Assembly (NCBI GenBank): GCA_013339895.1
Contig: JABACO010000009.1
Location: 4,295,810 to 4,359,809 of the forward strand
DNA: 64,000 nt
Source of the DNA: Ephydatia muelleri
Taxonomy: Eukaryota; Porifera; Demospongiae; Spongillida; Spongillidae
Direction of reading: 5' to 3'
Position 1 is the first letter of the stretch; every line of letters starts with the position of its first letter. The notes beneath the pieces are model-generated. The model was not told the origin of the DNA. It saw nothing but the letters and a program-made list of their open reading frames with translations, and made no database searches. Both the position numbers and the translations under genes were made by a program. This document shows positions 45,841 to 57,663 of the stretch, one piece after another.

Positions 45841-48800
45841 ATGGATATTCAGTTTACAGCCGAATCTTCATTGACTCTTGCACATTACGTAACAGGTTAT
45901 GTAACCAAAGCTGAGAAAAGTAACATGCAAGATGTGTGGCAGGAGGTCAATGCTAACAGTAGCATTTACAGCAAGCTGTGGTCATTTGGCATCAGGTCCT
46001 TGCGTTCCAGAGAGTGTGGTCTCTATGAAGCCAGTGACCTACTGCTTGGTGACCATCTCACCGAGAAATCGGTGACTGTAAAATGGATTGATGTTGCCAT
46101 GCCACATAAACGGAAACGAAGGCTTAAGAGTCATACACAGCTTGTTGAAATGGAAAAGAATAATCCAGGTTCCACAGATATTCTAGAGGGTAGTGTGGTT
46201 GACATATATTACCCTACTAGACCAGAAGAGCTGGAGAATGTGTGCCTGTATGACTTTGTAAAGTGGTATGCATATTCTGGGACTCGGGACAATGGTACCA
46301 GAGTATACCAGAAATTGCAGAAACGTATTCTGCCAAATCACAAACTGTTTGACCCCTCGATTGAAAACCAGAGAGAGGACTACTACTATTCTCTCATGCT
46401 GCTGTTCATCCCATTTCGAGACGAGAGCAATCTAACTGCAGAGAATGAAACAGCTGAGCTTGCTTTTAATCGCTTCATTGTTGAAAATGCTGATCTGTCT
46501 AAACACCACGAAAAATTACAGGCACTTCTTAAAGCACAGACAGCTGGAAGAAAAATTAATGAAGCCAGACAGGAGCAAGAAGCACCAGCACCTCCTGCAG
46601 AGGAAGACGCGTTCTTCCAGGGTGAAGCTAAGGCAGCAATGGAGGACGTGTTCCACCTGAACGAGGGTAAATCAGGGACAGAGACAGTTGAAGATCGTGT
46701 TGCAAAGCTGAATGCAGATCAATTGCGAGTCTTCAAAAATGTCATCGACCATCTCTCGCACCAAAAGCACCATGAAAATGGTCAATGTTCCTGTACTAAT
46801 ATTACCCCGTTGTGCATGTTCATGAGCGGAGTTGGTGGGACTGGAAAGTCCTTCCTTATTCACACCATCAGAGCCATGGTAAATGATATGTGGAAAGACA
46901 AGCCTGAGTCTGTAAGGTGTGCACTAGCTGCCCCAACTGGGTTGGCTGCATTTAATATAGATAGTGTTACTGTTCACAGACTATTCCAATTACCAATAGA
47001 GCATGATTCAAAAACATCTACCGATTGGGCTCTTCCTAAAGAATCGTTGAAAGTCATGAGAAATGGTTTCAAACACCTTAAGCTGATCATTATTGATGAG
47101 GTCAGCATGCTTAGCAGCCTCTCTTTTGCTTACATACACCTCAGACTAGAAGAATTGTTTGGTGGTGATCAATGGTTTGGGTCCATGAACATTCTGTTTG
47201 TTGGTGACATATTTCAACTCCCACCGGTTAATGGTTCAATGGTGTTTCAGAATGTTTCCAACAAAGTGATTGCCACAAAGCTAGGTTGCATGGCATCAGT
47301 GAACATATGGCGAGAAACTGTCGTATATGATGAGCTGACCATTAATGAGCGACAGAAACGTGACCCAGAATTTGGCGAGTTGTTAAATGAGGTTTGGGTA
47401 AATTGTGTTTCAGATAAAAGTGTTGCTCAGTTGCGCAAAGCTGTTATTACATGCACGGCTGTTGAAAAGTTCCAAGAACTTTTAGGTCAGGGATTATCTC
47501 CTGTTTGCCTGTTTGCAACAAGAAAGTCATGTGACCAGTTCAACACAGACATGCTGTCAAAAGTGGGTTCAGAAGTTGCTCGGTTACCCTGCATCGATGA
47601 ATTTGATGAAACAGCAGGGACAGTGAAATGGACCAAGAGGGCATCATCTGAACTAGAAAGGCTAAACAAAGACTGTAACATGACTGCTGGATTAGAGGCA
47701 GAATTGAATCTAGCTGTAGGGGCTAGAGTCATGCTACGACGCAATATTGACACTAGTCAAGGGCTAGTGAATGGTACACTTGGCTCTGTAACTGCAATTT
47801 CCAAAGAGTGCATTCAGGTCACATTTGATCACACTCCAAAGGTGCCGTTCAAAATTGAGCGTTTTCGTAGCAGATTTCAGATTCTGCGTCGGTTCTACGT
47901 GTACAGAAAACAGTTTCTATTGATTTTAGCATTTGCTGTCACCATACACAAATGCCAAGGGTTGTCGCTAGATTGTGTCATTGTAGACCTGTCCAGCAGC
48001 GTGTTTGCTACAGGAATGGCATACGTTGTCATCTCCAGAGTTAGAACATTAGCTGGGTTGCACTTGCTAGCTTTTGACCCTAAATCTATAAAGGTCAGTG
48101 ATGAATGTGTTCAAGAGGTCAATAGGCTTAGGAAACTGTTTAGACCTGACAATACCTCCATTCCACTCTCCAAAGAGTGCAAAGCTGTCCAACATAAGAT
48201 TAGTGCTTTGCCATTAGTGCACACAACTGACCCTGTCGTACAGCATCCCAAAAGAGCATCTGTTAAGCATAGTGCAGGTACTAAGAAGCAAAAAACAGTT
48301 GACATTACCGTTGTCAAACCTATACCAATGACTTGCAGCCAGACCTCTGCAAGCAACTTGAATGGAAAGAAGGTAGATAGCCCTATAGAAGAATCTAAGG
48401 CTGAGAAAAAATTCCATTCAAATTCAAATTCCAGTGTTATTGATTTGACTAAAGGTAATGATGTACGTGCTGTAGCACGGGTTGCACCTCGTATTACCTG
48501 GCCAGAGTACAGGTATTATCAGACTGATGAACAGTGGCAACGGGAAAAGTGCAGACAGCTTATCCTTGTATTTGCTGGTCCACATGACTTTGTAGAGCCT
48601 GGTGGCCCTAATGTTGTTTTGAGACGTCCTAATCTCAGAACTGTGGTGAAGGGCGTAGGTGATGGGAACTGCCTGTTTCGATGTTTTTCATACATCTTGA
48701 CGGGATCACAAAACCAACATTTGGCTATACGCATGGCAATTGTTGCACACATGAGAAGTATTGCACCATTATTTGAAGCATGTGCACAGCTAAATGTAAT

Positions 48801-49077
48801 AAATTATGCCAGTTTGGATCATTACATTGCAAGTTCACACATGGACCGTCCTAACTCAGAAGGACGCTATGGTTGGGGGTCTGAGACAGAAATGTATGCA
48901 TTTGCTCACATGATGAATTGCAACATATATTCCTATGATCCAACTGCTAAAACATGGATGCCAGTAATCCCCAATGTACTGGATAGCGCTTTGCCTGATG
49001 ATGTGACACTGTGTCAAATGTCTATGTATATTGTATGGACAAATAATAACCATTTTGATATAGTAACATCTCAGTAA
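45841..49077 (+). CDS. Helitron Pif1-type helicase with C-terminal OTU protease
   Basis: An open frame of 1078 residues. Walker A is GVGGTGKS (about residue 330) and Walker B is IIIDEVSML (about 418). Late helicase motifs include FAVTIHKCQGLSLD and YVVISRVRTLAGL (about 700-735), typical of Pif1 helicases that unwind DNA during rolling-circle transposition. From about residue 935 an OTU cysteine protease follows: VGDGNCLFRCFSYILTG holds the Asp and Cys, and NNNHFDIV holds the His. OTU enzymes cleave ubiquitin. Their role in Helitrons is unknown. The natural start probably lies further upstream in the Rep region, so 45841 is only the first ATG of this open piece. Confidence 0.9.
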   Translation: MDIQFTAESSLTLAHYVTGYVTKAEKSNMQDVWQEVNANSSIYSKLWSFGIRSLRSRECGLYEASDLLLGDHLTEKSVTVKWIDVAMPHKRKRRLKSHTQLVEMEKNNPGSTDILEGSVVDIYYPTRPEELENVCLYDFVKWYAYSGTRDNGTRVYQKLQKRILPNHKLFDPSIENQREDYYYSLMLLFIPFRDESNLTAENETAELAFNRFIVENADLSKHHEKLQALLKAQTAGRKINEARQEQEAPAPPAEEDAFFQGEAKAAMEDVFHLNEGKSGTETVEDRVAKLNADQLRVFKNVIDHLSHQKHHENGQCSCTNITPLCMFMSGVGGTGKSFLIHTIRAMVNDMWKDKPESVRCALAAPTGLAAFNIDSVTVHRLFQLPIEHDSKTSTDWALPKESLKVMRNGFKHLKLIIIDEVSMLSSLSFAYIHLRLEELFGGDQWFGSMNILFVGDIFQLPPVNGSMVFQNVSNKVIATKLGCMASVNIWRETVVYDELTINERQKRDPEFGELLNEVWVNCVSDKSVAQLRKAVITCTAVEKFQELLGQGLSPVCLFATRKSCDQFNTDMLSKVGSEVARLPCIDEFDETAGTVKWTKRASSELERLNKDCNMTAGLEAELNLAVGARVMLRRNIDTSQGLVNGTLGSVTAISKECIQVTFDHTPKVPFKIERFRSRFQILRRFYVYRKQFLLILAFAVTIHKCQGLSLDCVIVDLSSSVFATGMAYVVISRVRTLAGLHLLAFDPKSIKVSDECVQEVNRLRKLFRPDNTSIPLSKECKAVQHKISALPLVHTTDPVVQHPKRASVKHSAGTKKQKTVDITVVKPIPMTCSQTSASNLNGKKVDSPIEESKAEKKFHSNSNSSVIDLTKGNDVRAVARVAPRITWPEYRYYQTDEQWQREKCRQLILVFAGPHDFVEPGGPNVVLRRPNLRTVVKGVGDGNCLFRCFSYILTGSQNQHLAIRMAIVAHMRSIAPLFEACAQLNVINYASLDHYIASSHMDRPNSEGRYGWGSETEMYAFAHMMNCNIYSYDPTAKTWMPVIPNVLDSALPDDVTLCQMSMYIVWTNNNHFDIVTSQ

Positions 49078-49220
49078 TCTAATCCAATTCACACGGATTG
49101 GAATGTACAGGCATGTGTACATGTATTACATCAGCTCTAGCACTATGTGTGTATTGAGCAGATAGAATCAAATTCTCATTGTGCTAAACATGGACCAGTG
49201 CATTTTGAGTAAACATAGCT

Positions 49221-49480
49221 GTGGTCATACAATAGGGCATGCCATAGCTGGCTACTGCTAGCAAAGCTGTTTTCAACCAACAGCTAACCAGTCCCTACGC
49301 TGTGGTCATACAATAGGGCAAAGCTGTTATTCAACTATGCAACAGCTAACCAGTCCCTTGAACCACACTCTGTGGTCATACAATAGGGCAAAGCTGTTTT
49401 CAACCAACAGCTAACCAGTCCCTAAAACCACATACGCTGTGGTCATACAATAGGGCAAAGCTGTTTTCAACCAACAGCTC
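49221..49480. repeat. Tandem repeat of about 70 bp
   Basis: Four units beginning CTGTGGTCATACAATAGGGC and containing the hairpin AGCTGTTTTCAACCAACAGCT-type core. It lies just beyond the Helitron 3' side. Confidence 0.9.
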
Positions 49481-49788
49481 ATGAGATGGATGACCCTAGA
49501 CCACTGGTGATATACTTGAAGGCACTGTGTTCCTGTTAAAGCAACTCTCATTCATTCATGCTATGTGAGCATATTATTCATGCTATGTGAGCATATTACT
49601 AACTGGTGTGGGTAGAGGTGTGGTGGGAGCAGCGAAATAGAATTTCTGCTAGGAAATGGTCCAGTACAATTGACGTGAGTACAACAGTTGTAAAAAAAAA
49701 AAAAGCTGGTGCTTCTGATAGTTGAAGTTCAGCTGAGATACTCTATTCGTAGCATTGCAAGTAGGCCATTTTTTCCCCCATGTGTATG

Positions 49789-50100
49789 CACCAGTTATTG
49801 TAATGGCTCAACATAGCATTCTGGATATACACCAGTTATTGTAATGGCTCAACATAGCATTCTGGATATACACCAGTTATTGTAATGGCTCAACATAGCA
49901 TTCTGGATATACACCAGTTATTGTAATGGCTCAACATAGCATTCTGGATATACACCAGTTATTGTAATGGCTCAACATAGCATTCTGGATATACACCAGT
50001 TATTGTAATGGCTCAACATAGCATTCTGGATATACACCAGTTATTGTAATGGCTCAACATAGCATTCTGGATATACACCAGTTATTGTAATGGCTCAACA
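49789..50100. repeat. 41-bp tandem repeat, 7.6 copies
   Basis: Units start CACCAGTTATTGTAATGGCT and are nearly identical, which suggests recent expansion or ongoing gene conversion. Confidence 0.97.
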
Positions 50101-50241
50101 TCAACATCAGGTTGTACAGTGTCATTTCTAACACATGTTTCTGAGTCTCAAACCACATCAGGTTACAGACATTCCTAGCATCTCTTTTGGGGCAGGAGAA
50201 GTATTTCACCCAATTGTGTACAGATGTAAGTAGTGTGGTGG

Positions 50242-50244
<3 letters not shown>

Positions 50245-50313
<69 letters not shown>

Positions 50314-50475
50314 TGCATGGGTGTGGGTGTGCATGGGTGTGGGTGTGCATGGGTGTGGGTGTGTTGTGTGTGGTGTTGTGGGTGGGTAGGTGGGTGTTTG
50401 TGCATGTTGTGGGTGTGCATGGGTGTGTTGTGGGTGGTGTTGTGGGTGGGTAGGTGGGTGTTTGTGCATGTTGTG
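50245..50475. repeat. GT microsatellite grading into GGGTGT minisatellite
   Basis: About 30 GT units, followed by GGGTGTGCATGGGTGT-like units. A second GT tract of about 28 units lies at 50584-50640. Open stretches here are repeat artefacts. Confidence 0.97.
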
Positions 50476-50581
50476 GTTTTATATCTGATCTTCAGAAACT
50501 GTTCAAAGCTTAATTTGCTTTAGCACTTCTGTATGGCTTCTGTTCACTCAACTGGAAGAATCATTTCTTGATCACCAAGTA

Positions 50582-50641
<60 letters not shown>

Positions 50642-50649
50642 ATATAGCT

Positions 50650-51460
50650 TTGTAAGCAACTGTTCAAAGCTCATTCCTTGTAGAGGTGGAGTGTTTGGGA
50701 TAGATGTTGTCCTGGGTGGTGGCCGTGGTGCATCACTTCATTGATATTGAGATGATATCTGATGGTGACTGAGTGGATGTGATTGGCAGAGTTACTACCC
50801 TCTGTGATGAAACAAGCTAATGGAAGAGGTCTCTTGAATATCAACTACATGTACTGAAAATTAATCTCCAAACAGTGAATGTATTGTTTGTACACACACA
50901 TGCATGTTGAATATAGCATTATGTTGTTTTTCCATCTATGAAATTTGATTATAACTTTGTTACTGTGAACATTACCAACTTCATGGGATGGTCAAAAGGT
51001 TATTATTTATCATGAAGTAATATGGAAGGTGAACTCCAGACTTGGTATAAAATTAGAGTAATGTCCCACTTCGAACAAGCTGAAGTCCAGCCTTTTCCTA
51101 GTACCATGCTCCTTAGTGATGTCTCTGTTCAAAGCTCTCATGTGTAAGTGTGAACGTACCCTGGATGACCTAAAAATCTATTTTGTACAAAAAATGAATA
51201 AATGTCCCACTTCAAACGAGGTGAAGTCCAGCCTTTTATTAGCATGTTCCTCCCTAGGCCTGATGTAAGAAGGTCAAGCCCAGCCTTTCAAACAAACTAG
51301 AACATTCGATAGGCCTATATAAGCAATTCATAAGGGCATGCTCATGGATATTACAGCGGAAGAAGTCCGAAGTCTGGAGAACATGGATGCAGAGGATGGC
51401 GGTGTTGGAGAGGGCGGCGATGTTGTAAGGGTAGTTGACGGTGGTGCTGGAGATGCTATT
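50650..51460. other. Spacer with two related short blocks
   Basis: The words AATGTCCCACTTC and GTCCAGCCTTTT occur at about 51060-51100 and again at 51200-51240, so there is a decayed duplication. No gene recognised. Confidence 0.5.
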
Positions 51461-51465
51461 ATGAC

Positions 51466-51810
51466 AGAGGACGAGGAGACAGAGGACGAGGAGACAGAAG
51501 ACGAGGACGAGGAGACAGAGGACGAGGAGACAGAGGACGAGGAGACAAAGGACGAGGAGACAGAGGACGAGGAGACTAAGGACGAGGAGACAGAGGACGA
51601 GGAGACAGAGGACGAGGAGACAGAGGACGAGGAGACAGAGGACGAGGAGACAGAGGACGAGGAGACAGAGGACGAGGACGAGGAGACAGAGGACGAGGAG
51701 ACAGAGGACGAGGACGAGGAGACAGAGGACGAGGACTAGGAGACAGAGGACGAGGACGAGGAGACAGAGGACGAGGACGAGGAGACAGAGAACGAGGACG
51801 AGGCGGTGAA
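51466..51810. repeat. 15-bp GACGAGGAGACAGAG minisatellite
   Basis: About 20 units with occasional GACGAG expansions. On the plus strand it can be read as an acidic DEETE repeat from 51338 to 51739, on the minus strand as leucine-rich repeats. The reading is open only because the unit is a multiple of three. No domain flanks it. Confidence 0.95.
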
Positions 51811-52147
51811 GTGAACTTTTACGCGGAGTATATTCATGTGTACTATTACTAATGTGTTTATGTGCTATTTGTGTGCTGTTATCACCGTTAATTTTACCAT
51901 TGTTGTAAACTTGTAATGGCAAGCGCTATATGCTCTTGAGGCAGCACGCAATAGCGCACTATTGACATGCGCATGCGTGTCACGTCTCACGTGATTATCT
52001 TGGTAATGGCGTTTAAACCAAAGCAATCATTGGTAAATATGACTAATTAAAACGCACATCCCACCTTTAACTAAAACTTTACTTGCACCCACACATATGA
52101 CGTCACACAACCCGTTGTACATGTACATACAAAAAAAAATCAATAAA
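51811..52147. other. Spacer before the second foldback MITE
   Basis: No gene recognised. It contains an ACGTGA-rich stretch near 51980. Confidence 0.4.
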
Positions 52148-52435
52148 ACAAGTAAATAAAAACATTCTCTACGAGAAAGTTGGTGGGATATAGGATTTGA
52201 TGGCAATTGGTGGTGTAAAAAGCAAGGAAACAAGGTCTTATCAGAAGGGAAAATGTAATAGTCCTATATTTAGCACATTTCTAGGGCATGTGTTGTTTCT
52301 GTGCTAAATATAGGACTATTACATTTTCCCTTCTGATAAGACCTTGTTTCCTTGCTTTTTACACCACCAATTGCCATCAAATCCTATATCGCACCAACTT
52401 TCTCGAGCTCGTAGAGAATGTTTTTATTTACTTGT
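52148..52435. mobile_element. Foldback MITE, copy 2
   Basis: 288 bp, almost a perfect hairpin for most of its length. The ends are ACAAGTAAATAAAAACATTC and its inverse, with a short loop near 52275-52295. It shares termini and core words with the copy at 2562-2832, 50 kb away, so this is a family rather than a chance palindrome. Confidence 0.85.
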
Positions 52436-52515
52436 ATGAATTAAATTTCAGTAAATTTGTAGATTACTGAAATATTACACAGCAACATATTTCCTAGTGT
52501 ATCTTTGCCTTAAAG

Positions 52516-52705
52516 TGTAATAGGACCACAATCAAAAACTCTCTATTCAATTTTCCAACCAACCTTATATACCCCGCACCTCAAACATTGCACATAATAC
52601 AACATCACAAGCTAGGTCAGCGAAACCCTATACTAGAAAAGGACTAAAACAACTTTCCCATGAACTGCACCTAACATGATGAGATGTACACATACACACA
52701 CTACA
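52516..52705 (-). repeat. 3' LTR of the Ty3/gypsy element
   Basis: 190 bp and nearly identical to 62251-62443. A purine-rich tract lies just inside it on the coding strand (about 52706-52725). Confidence 0.93.
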
Positions 52706-53734
52706 TATGCTCTGCCTTCTTTAAGCTTGCCCTCAAGCTTTACACTGTGCAAAAAACGTAGTATACGATAGCGTATATTTTTGCGTATATTTTGCGTATA
52801 CCATCAATATACCAAGGGTAGTGTATATTACGAATATCCACCTGGTATATTTTAAGAATCCACAGGTGACAATTATTCATTGCGCGTATTCTCGAAGTAT
52901 TAAGAATACACAAACCACAATGAATTTGCAAATTAGATAACTTACGTAAAAATAGAAATGACTTTGATATGACTCTTCAGATTATAAGTTTGAACCTCTC
53001 GATCAAGAATGTATGGCTGTATGTTTCCAATGTGATTTCGAACGTAGAGCATTGTGGACATACAGTAGTGGTCAATAAAAACTTTATGGATCGGATTCGT
53101 AGTCGGTATTAAAGGAATTGGTAGTTGCCAGCATGGGAACGCCTCTATAGACTTGGATCAAGAGGCAAATATCAAGAATCGTATGAAGACTCGTAGCGCG
53201 AGTCGTAGGCAGTATGCTCGATATCCACGTAGATATGAATTATCAAATTTAAAACATTAAATTTCTTAATAACCCTATAACTATTTTGATGGTTTAAATT
53301 CGAATACCTATACCTTCAACTAAAAATTTACAAGGTATGTGATCAGTTAAAATAGGATAGTTTTGATGCCAGAATTATAAGCTGTAGTGGGACCACATGC
53401 GTAATATTCGATTCGGACAATGCAGGATCATACATAGCCAGCCACTTGAAAGTGGCCGGGGTGTCGACATCGTTCTGTTTGGGACTCGACTTATAGCGAG
53501 CGTTGGATTCACAACTGGGCCAATGGAGGGGAAGGGGCGCTTCAGGTCCGAGTTATGGCAGCCTAGTACCACACCCGGGAGCCGTCCATTTCTATATATA
53601 ACTTGTAGTGGATGGTAGTCGTCGGGAGGGGGTCGTTCGACCGACCCGACCCAACAACCCCCCCATCCCCACCCCTCGCCCATCTCCTGGCTAGGTTTGG
53701 TGTATATGCTTCAAATTGGTCGAGTTGTCACCCC

Positions 53735-54080
53735 AATTGTCTCCTAAGAGTCATGTGACTCTGATGGGTGTGGCTATCTAAAGTGAGTGGTTTGCATTTA
53801 ATAATGCAATTTACAACCTTTCATGTCTATCTGTGTAGATATGTGACACATGGTTTGGTGTATAAATTGGTCAGAGTTGTCACCCGGTCAAGTAGAGGTC
53901 ATGTGACTCTAATGGGGATGTGACTGTCTGATGGTGACACTGATGGGTATAGCTATCTCAGGTGAGTGGTTTGCTTCTAATGACAAACTTTCATGTCTGC
54001 ACATTCAAGTGTATGTGATGCAAGGTTTGCTGTTTAAGCTCCCACCCCAATGGTAGGGGTCAAGTGACTGATGGGTATGA
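53735..54080. repeat. Degenerate direct repeats of about 130-190 bp
   Basis: Three diverged copies with words such as AATTGGTC-GAGTTGTCACCC, CATGTGACTCT-ATGGG and GAGTGGTTTGC. They lie just ahead of the 154-bp array. Confidence 0.75.
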
Positions 54081-54106
54081 GTGGTTTGCTTCACGTTCAC
54101 ATTCAA

Positions 54107-55330
54107 AATGTGAAATTGAGCTCTAAATTCTGTCACAATTCAGAGCAGCATGTCACCACGACAGTCCACATTGCAGGGTGACGAGAGTGACCCACCCCCA
54201 AGATGAGCCTGTGACCGGAAGTGGGCGTTACCGCCACGTGAGTCATAGTGTCTCTGTTAAAATGTGAAATTGAGCTCTAAATTCTGTCACAATTCAGAGC
54301 AGCATGTCACCACGACAGTCCACATTGCAGGGTGCAGAGAGTGACCCACCCCCAAGATGAGCCTGTGACCGGAAGTGGGCGTTACCGCCACGTGAGTCAT
54401 AGTGTCTCTGTTAAAATATGAAATTGAGCTCTAAATTCTGTCACAATTCAGAGCAGCATGTCACCACGACAGTCCACATTGCAAGGTGAAGAGAGTGACC
54501 CACCCCCAAGATGAGCCTGTGACCGGAAGTGGGCGTTACCGCCACGTGAGTCATAGTGTCTCTGTTAAAATGTGAAATTGAGCTCTAAATTCTGTCACAA
54601 TTCAGAGCAGCATGTCACCACGACAGTCCACATTGCAGGGTGAAGAGAGTGACCCACCCCCAAGGTGAGCCTGTGACCGGAAGTGGGCGTTACCGCCACG
54701 TGAGTCATAGTGTCTCTGTTAAAATGTGAAATTGAGCTCTAAATTCTGTCACAATTCAGAGCAGCATGTCACCACGACAGTCCACATTGCAGGGTGCAGA
54801 GAGTGACCCACCCCCAAGATGAGCCTGTGACCGGAAGTGGGCGTTACCGCCACGTGAGCCATAGTGTCTCTGTTAAAATGTGAAATTGAGCTCTAAATTC
54901 TGCCACAATTCAGAGCAGCATGTCACCGCGACAGTGCACATTGCAGGGTGAAGAGAGTGACCCATCCCCAAGATGAGCCTGTGGGCGTTACCGCCACGTG
55001 AGTCATAGTGTCTCTGTTAAAATGTGAAATTGAGCTCTAAATTCTGTCACAATTCAGAGCAGCATGTCACCACGACAGTCCACATTGCAGGGTGCAGAGA
55101 GTGACCCACCCCCAAGATGAGCCTGTGACCGGAAGTGGGCGTTACCGCCACGTGAGTCATAGTGTCTCTGTTAAAATGTGAAATTCAGCTCTAAATTCTG
55201 TCACAATTCAGAGCAGCATCTCACCACGACAGTCCACATTGCAGGGTGAAGAGAGTGACCCATCCCCAAGATGAGCCTGTGACCGGAAGTGGGCGTTACC
55301 GCCACGTGAGTCATAGTGTTTCTGTTCAAA
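54107..55330. repeat. 154-bp tandem array, eight copies, with clustered factor-like motifs
   Basis: Units start at about 54107, 54261, 54415, 54569, 54722, 54876, 55018 and 55172. Seven of eight contain ACCGGAAGTGGGCG (ETS-like CCGGAAGT). All contain CCACGTGAG(T/C)CATAG, where an E-box CACGTG overlaps an AP-1-like TGAGTCA. The imperfect palindrome GCTCTAAATTCTGTCACAAT followed by TCAGAGC also repeats. Copies differ by a few percent. Confidence 0.95.
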
Positions 55331-55659
55331 TGTGGAATTGAGCCCTAAATTCTGTCTCAATTCAGGACATCATGGCTGGCTACTTTAAAGGGCAAGGAAG
55401 CTTTGACATCACACCACTATTGACACCAGACCATCATCATTGTACATCAGCACATGCGTGTATATATGTACATATTGATTAACACATGTGTAACTTTAGT
55501 ATCGTGGTCATTACCATCACATGGTTCATGGACATTACAATGAGATTGTTACGACCTTCAACACTTAGAACAGCCTAATATAAAGATGTGAACACCTCAG
55601 TATAAACCTACAGTCCCTGAGAAAGACCAAAATGAGAGTTAATGGAACATCAATTATAA

Positions 55660-55940
55660 ATATTAACATCCCAACCAATCATGTTTCAATGGCTATACCA
55701 TGTAATAGGTATGTGTAAACATAGGGGAAACAGTTCAGAATGGCTTTCTACATGGGTCATGATCATCACATGCAAAAGGAAAAGGGGCTCGCGATCGGGT
55801 ACCCAGGAACACCTGAATGCCTGTTTTAAAATCCCAACAAAGCATGTTTCAATGCGTATACCATGTGATAAGTATGCATAAACATAGAAGCAGCAGTTCT
55901 GAATGACTTTCTACTTGGGTCATGATTATCACAGCTCTCT
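55660..55940. repeat. Direct duplication of about 150 bp
   Basis: ATCATGTTTCAATGGCTATACC...GGGTCATGATCATCAC (about 55675-55770) recurs as GCATGTTTCAATGCGTATACC...GGGTCATGATTATCAC (about 55842-55935) with some changes. Confidence 0.85.
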
Positions 55941-56681
55941 CACATAGCACATATCGGATTGAATCATGTATAAAAATAAAGAACGCGCGTGCATTCATTT
56001 CGCATGTATCGAATTATGAATTAATGCCGGCACAGTTAGAACAACACCTCAAGGTTTGCATCCTACATGATGCATGCGCAGTTGTAAGATTCATAAACAT
56101 AAAATAACAATATTAATAGTAATAATATGCAATGCATGCACATTAATGTTTTGTTCAGTGCATGATTAATACCTATTAGCGGCTGATCATGTACAAGTAT
56201 AGATGCATACAACATACACTTGTGGCTCTAGACCATGTGACGGTGCATAGAAAGCATTTTGAGGAGCTATGCATCTGATCGAACTTATATAGACGGCTGT
56301 ATTTGTTATTATGCCACGCCCCCACCTTGTGCCATAGATTATATACGTATATCATCATGGGAAAGCTGAGCTGCTCATTGTGGTTACGTGACACTGGAAT
56401 ACCCTTCACAACTTCAACCGGCTACCGAGCGTCTTACCAATCAGAACACAAATAGCACGATGCATGCTAATCTCATAACTACAAAATAGTCTAGCAAACC
56501 CAGCTACGCGTTTCTTCAGAAGTGGATTACCGTGAATATTAGTGCACTTCACAAGCCCCACACATACGTGATACCATAGATAGTAAAACTATCTAGTGAA
56601 TTGAAAGTTTGAAACGACATTTGTCATACATGTAGACTACGTTTATAAACTTATTAAATTAATTACAAGTGTACTAGTAAT

Positions 56682-57663
56682 TTGGCGCCAAACTACCACG
56701 CGGAGTGGGCGATCGAGGTCGCAGGGATATCAGGCAGCTGCCAGCACACCAGAAAGAACTGGATGACGGACGTCAGGTTAGTCCAAAAGTATATTGAGAT
56801 GTTCATAGTTCGTAAACCATTTTGTTTATGCCAAGACATTTTGACGATGCCTCACCCGGCAAATTGCCAGGACAGCGCAGCGTCCGCGGACTTGGATTTC
56901 AGGTAAGTTCACCGGCCATGGAATAGCAAGTCGTCGCTGATATACTAAGACACATCGATGAAGCTGTATTGCATCGCAAGGATATGGTGGAAGCCCCACT
57001 GAAATATAGGTAAGGCATATTTCAGAATTCTAGCAGTCAGAAGGAAGATCAGCACTTCAGTTCGGCTTGATGAAAGGTAAGCGATTGTGCGTTTTTTTCT
57101 AACGCAATCACGACCATGTATCGCGGCAGAGTTCGATGAAGACCTTCACGCTATTGTCGCTACAGTTAAAGGTAGAGCCTTAAATTCATAATCCTATTTA
57201 TTCACCCTACCACCATATCCTCCTTTTACTAGGTGGTACAAGCGAACTCAGGGTAATTGAAGGCTATTAAGCTCAACAGCGTACGTCCTACCTATGTCTT
57301 GTTATGCTCTTTTCCTGCTGTAGCATTTGGTAAAAAGGTTTGTTATGCAGACAGAAGAAAGGCTATTGTGGCGTAGTTGTGGGAGAAAGGGTGCCAAATG
57401 CTGATAGAAGAAGAGAAGCAGTTATGGGGGACATCAAGCCTACAATGATGTCAGAAGAGGAGAGCGACGACCAGAACGCTCAAACTCTACAACGTCGCCG
57501 TCCGTTGTGACGTTCTGACACGCTAAATGACTTGATTGATGACTTGGATGAACGAATAAAAGGAACTAGCAACTCGAGGCTCCATCCATAGAAGCAGAGA
57601 GTTGAAGGACCGCTCTTAGACGCATCCAGTCCACCAACTGCACAACCCTGGATGATTCGAGAG
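56682..57663 (+). pseudogene. Multi-exon gene remnant inside the nested TIR element
   Basis: A chain of short plus-strand exons with GT-AG-like edges: WAIEVAGISGSCQHTRKNWM (56700-56775), a second near 56840-56902, DILRHIDEAVLHRKDMVEAP (about 56938-57010), VRRKISTSVRLDER (about 57037-57077) and FDEDLHAIVATVKG (about 57130-57171). The last reads GVVVGERVPNADRRREAVMG, DIKPTMMSEEESDDQNAQT, RSDTLNDLIDDLDERIKG and ends PWMIRE (about 57365-57663), with two in-frame stops. The acidic and helical C-terminal block resembles uncharacterised proteins I associate with invertebrate transposons. I cannot name the family. Confidence 0.45.

Larger units (their letters stand above)
42500..49140 (+). mobile_element. 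Helitron rolling-circle transposon, ends not fixed
   Basis: The coding parts are in order: basic repeat region, Rep region and Pif1 helicase with a C-terminal OTU protease. Downstream of the stop at 49077 there are short hairpins (CCAAT...ATTGG near 49084-49104 and TGTACAGGCATGTGTACA) and a CTAG near 49136, as expected for a Helitron 3' end. I could not prove the 5' TC end. The Rep region is broken, while the helicase frame is fully open. Confidence 0.8.

Noticed and set aside
50054-50523. Several open stretches of His/Thr or Val/Cys repeats
   Set aside because: They are products of the GT microsatellite and GGGTGT repeat.
51254-51922. Long minus-strand leucine-rich open stretch
   Set aside because: It is the 15-bp minisatellite read on the opposite strand. 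The unit is a multiple of three, so all frames tend to stay open.
53370-53690. GC-richer block, considered as an snRNA or rRNA fragment
   Set aside because: No match to the conserved words of 5S, U1, U2 or 18S/28S RNA that I could recognise.
54107-55330. 154-bp array considered as a CRISPR-like array or centromere satellite
   Set aside because: The units are contiguous without unique spacers, the genome is eukaryotic, and eight copies within a transposon do not make a centromere.
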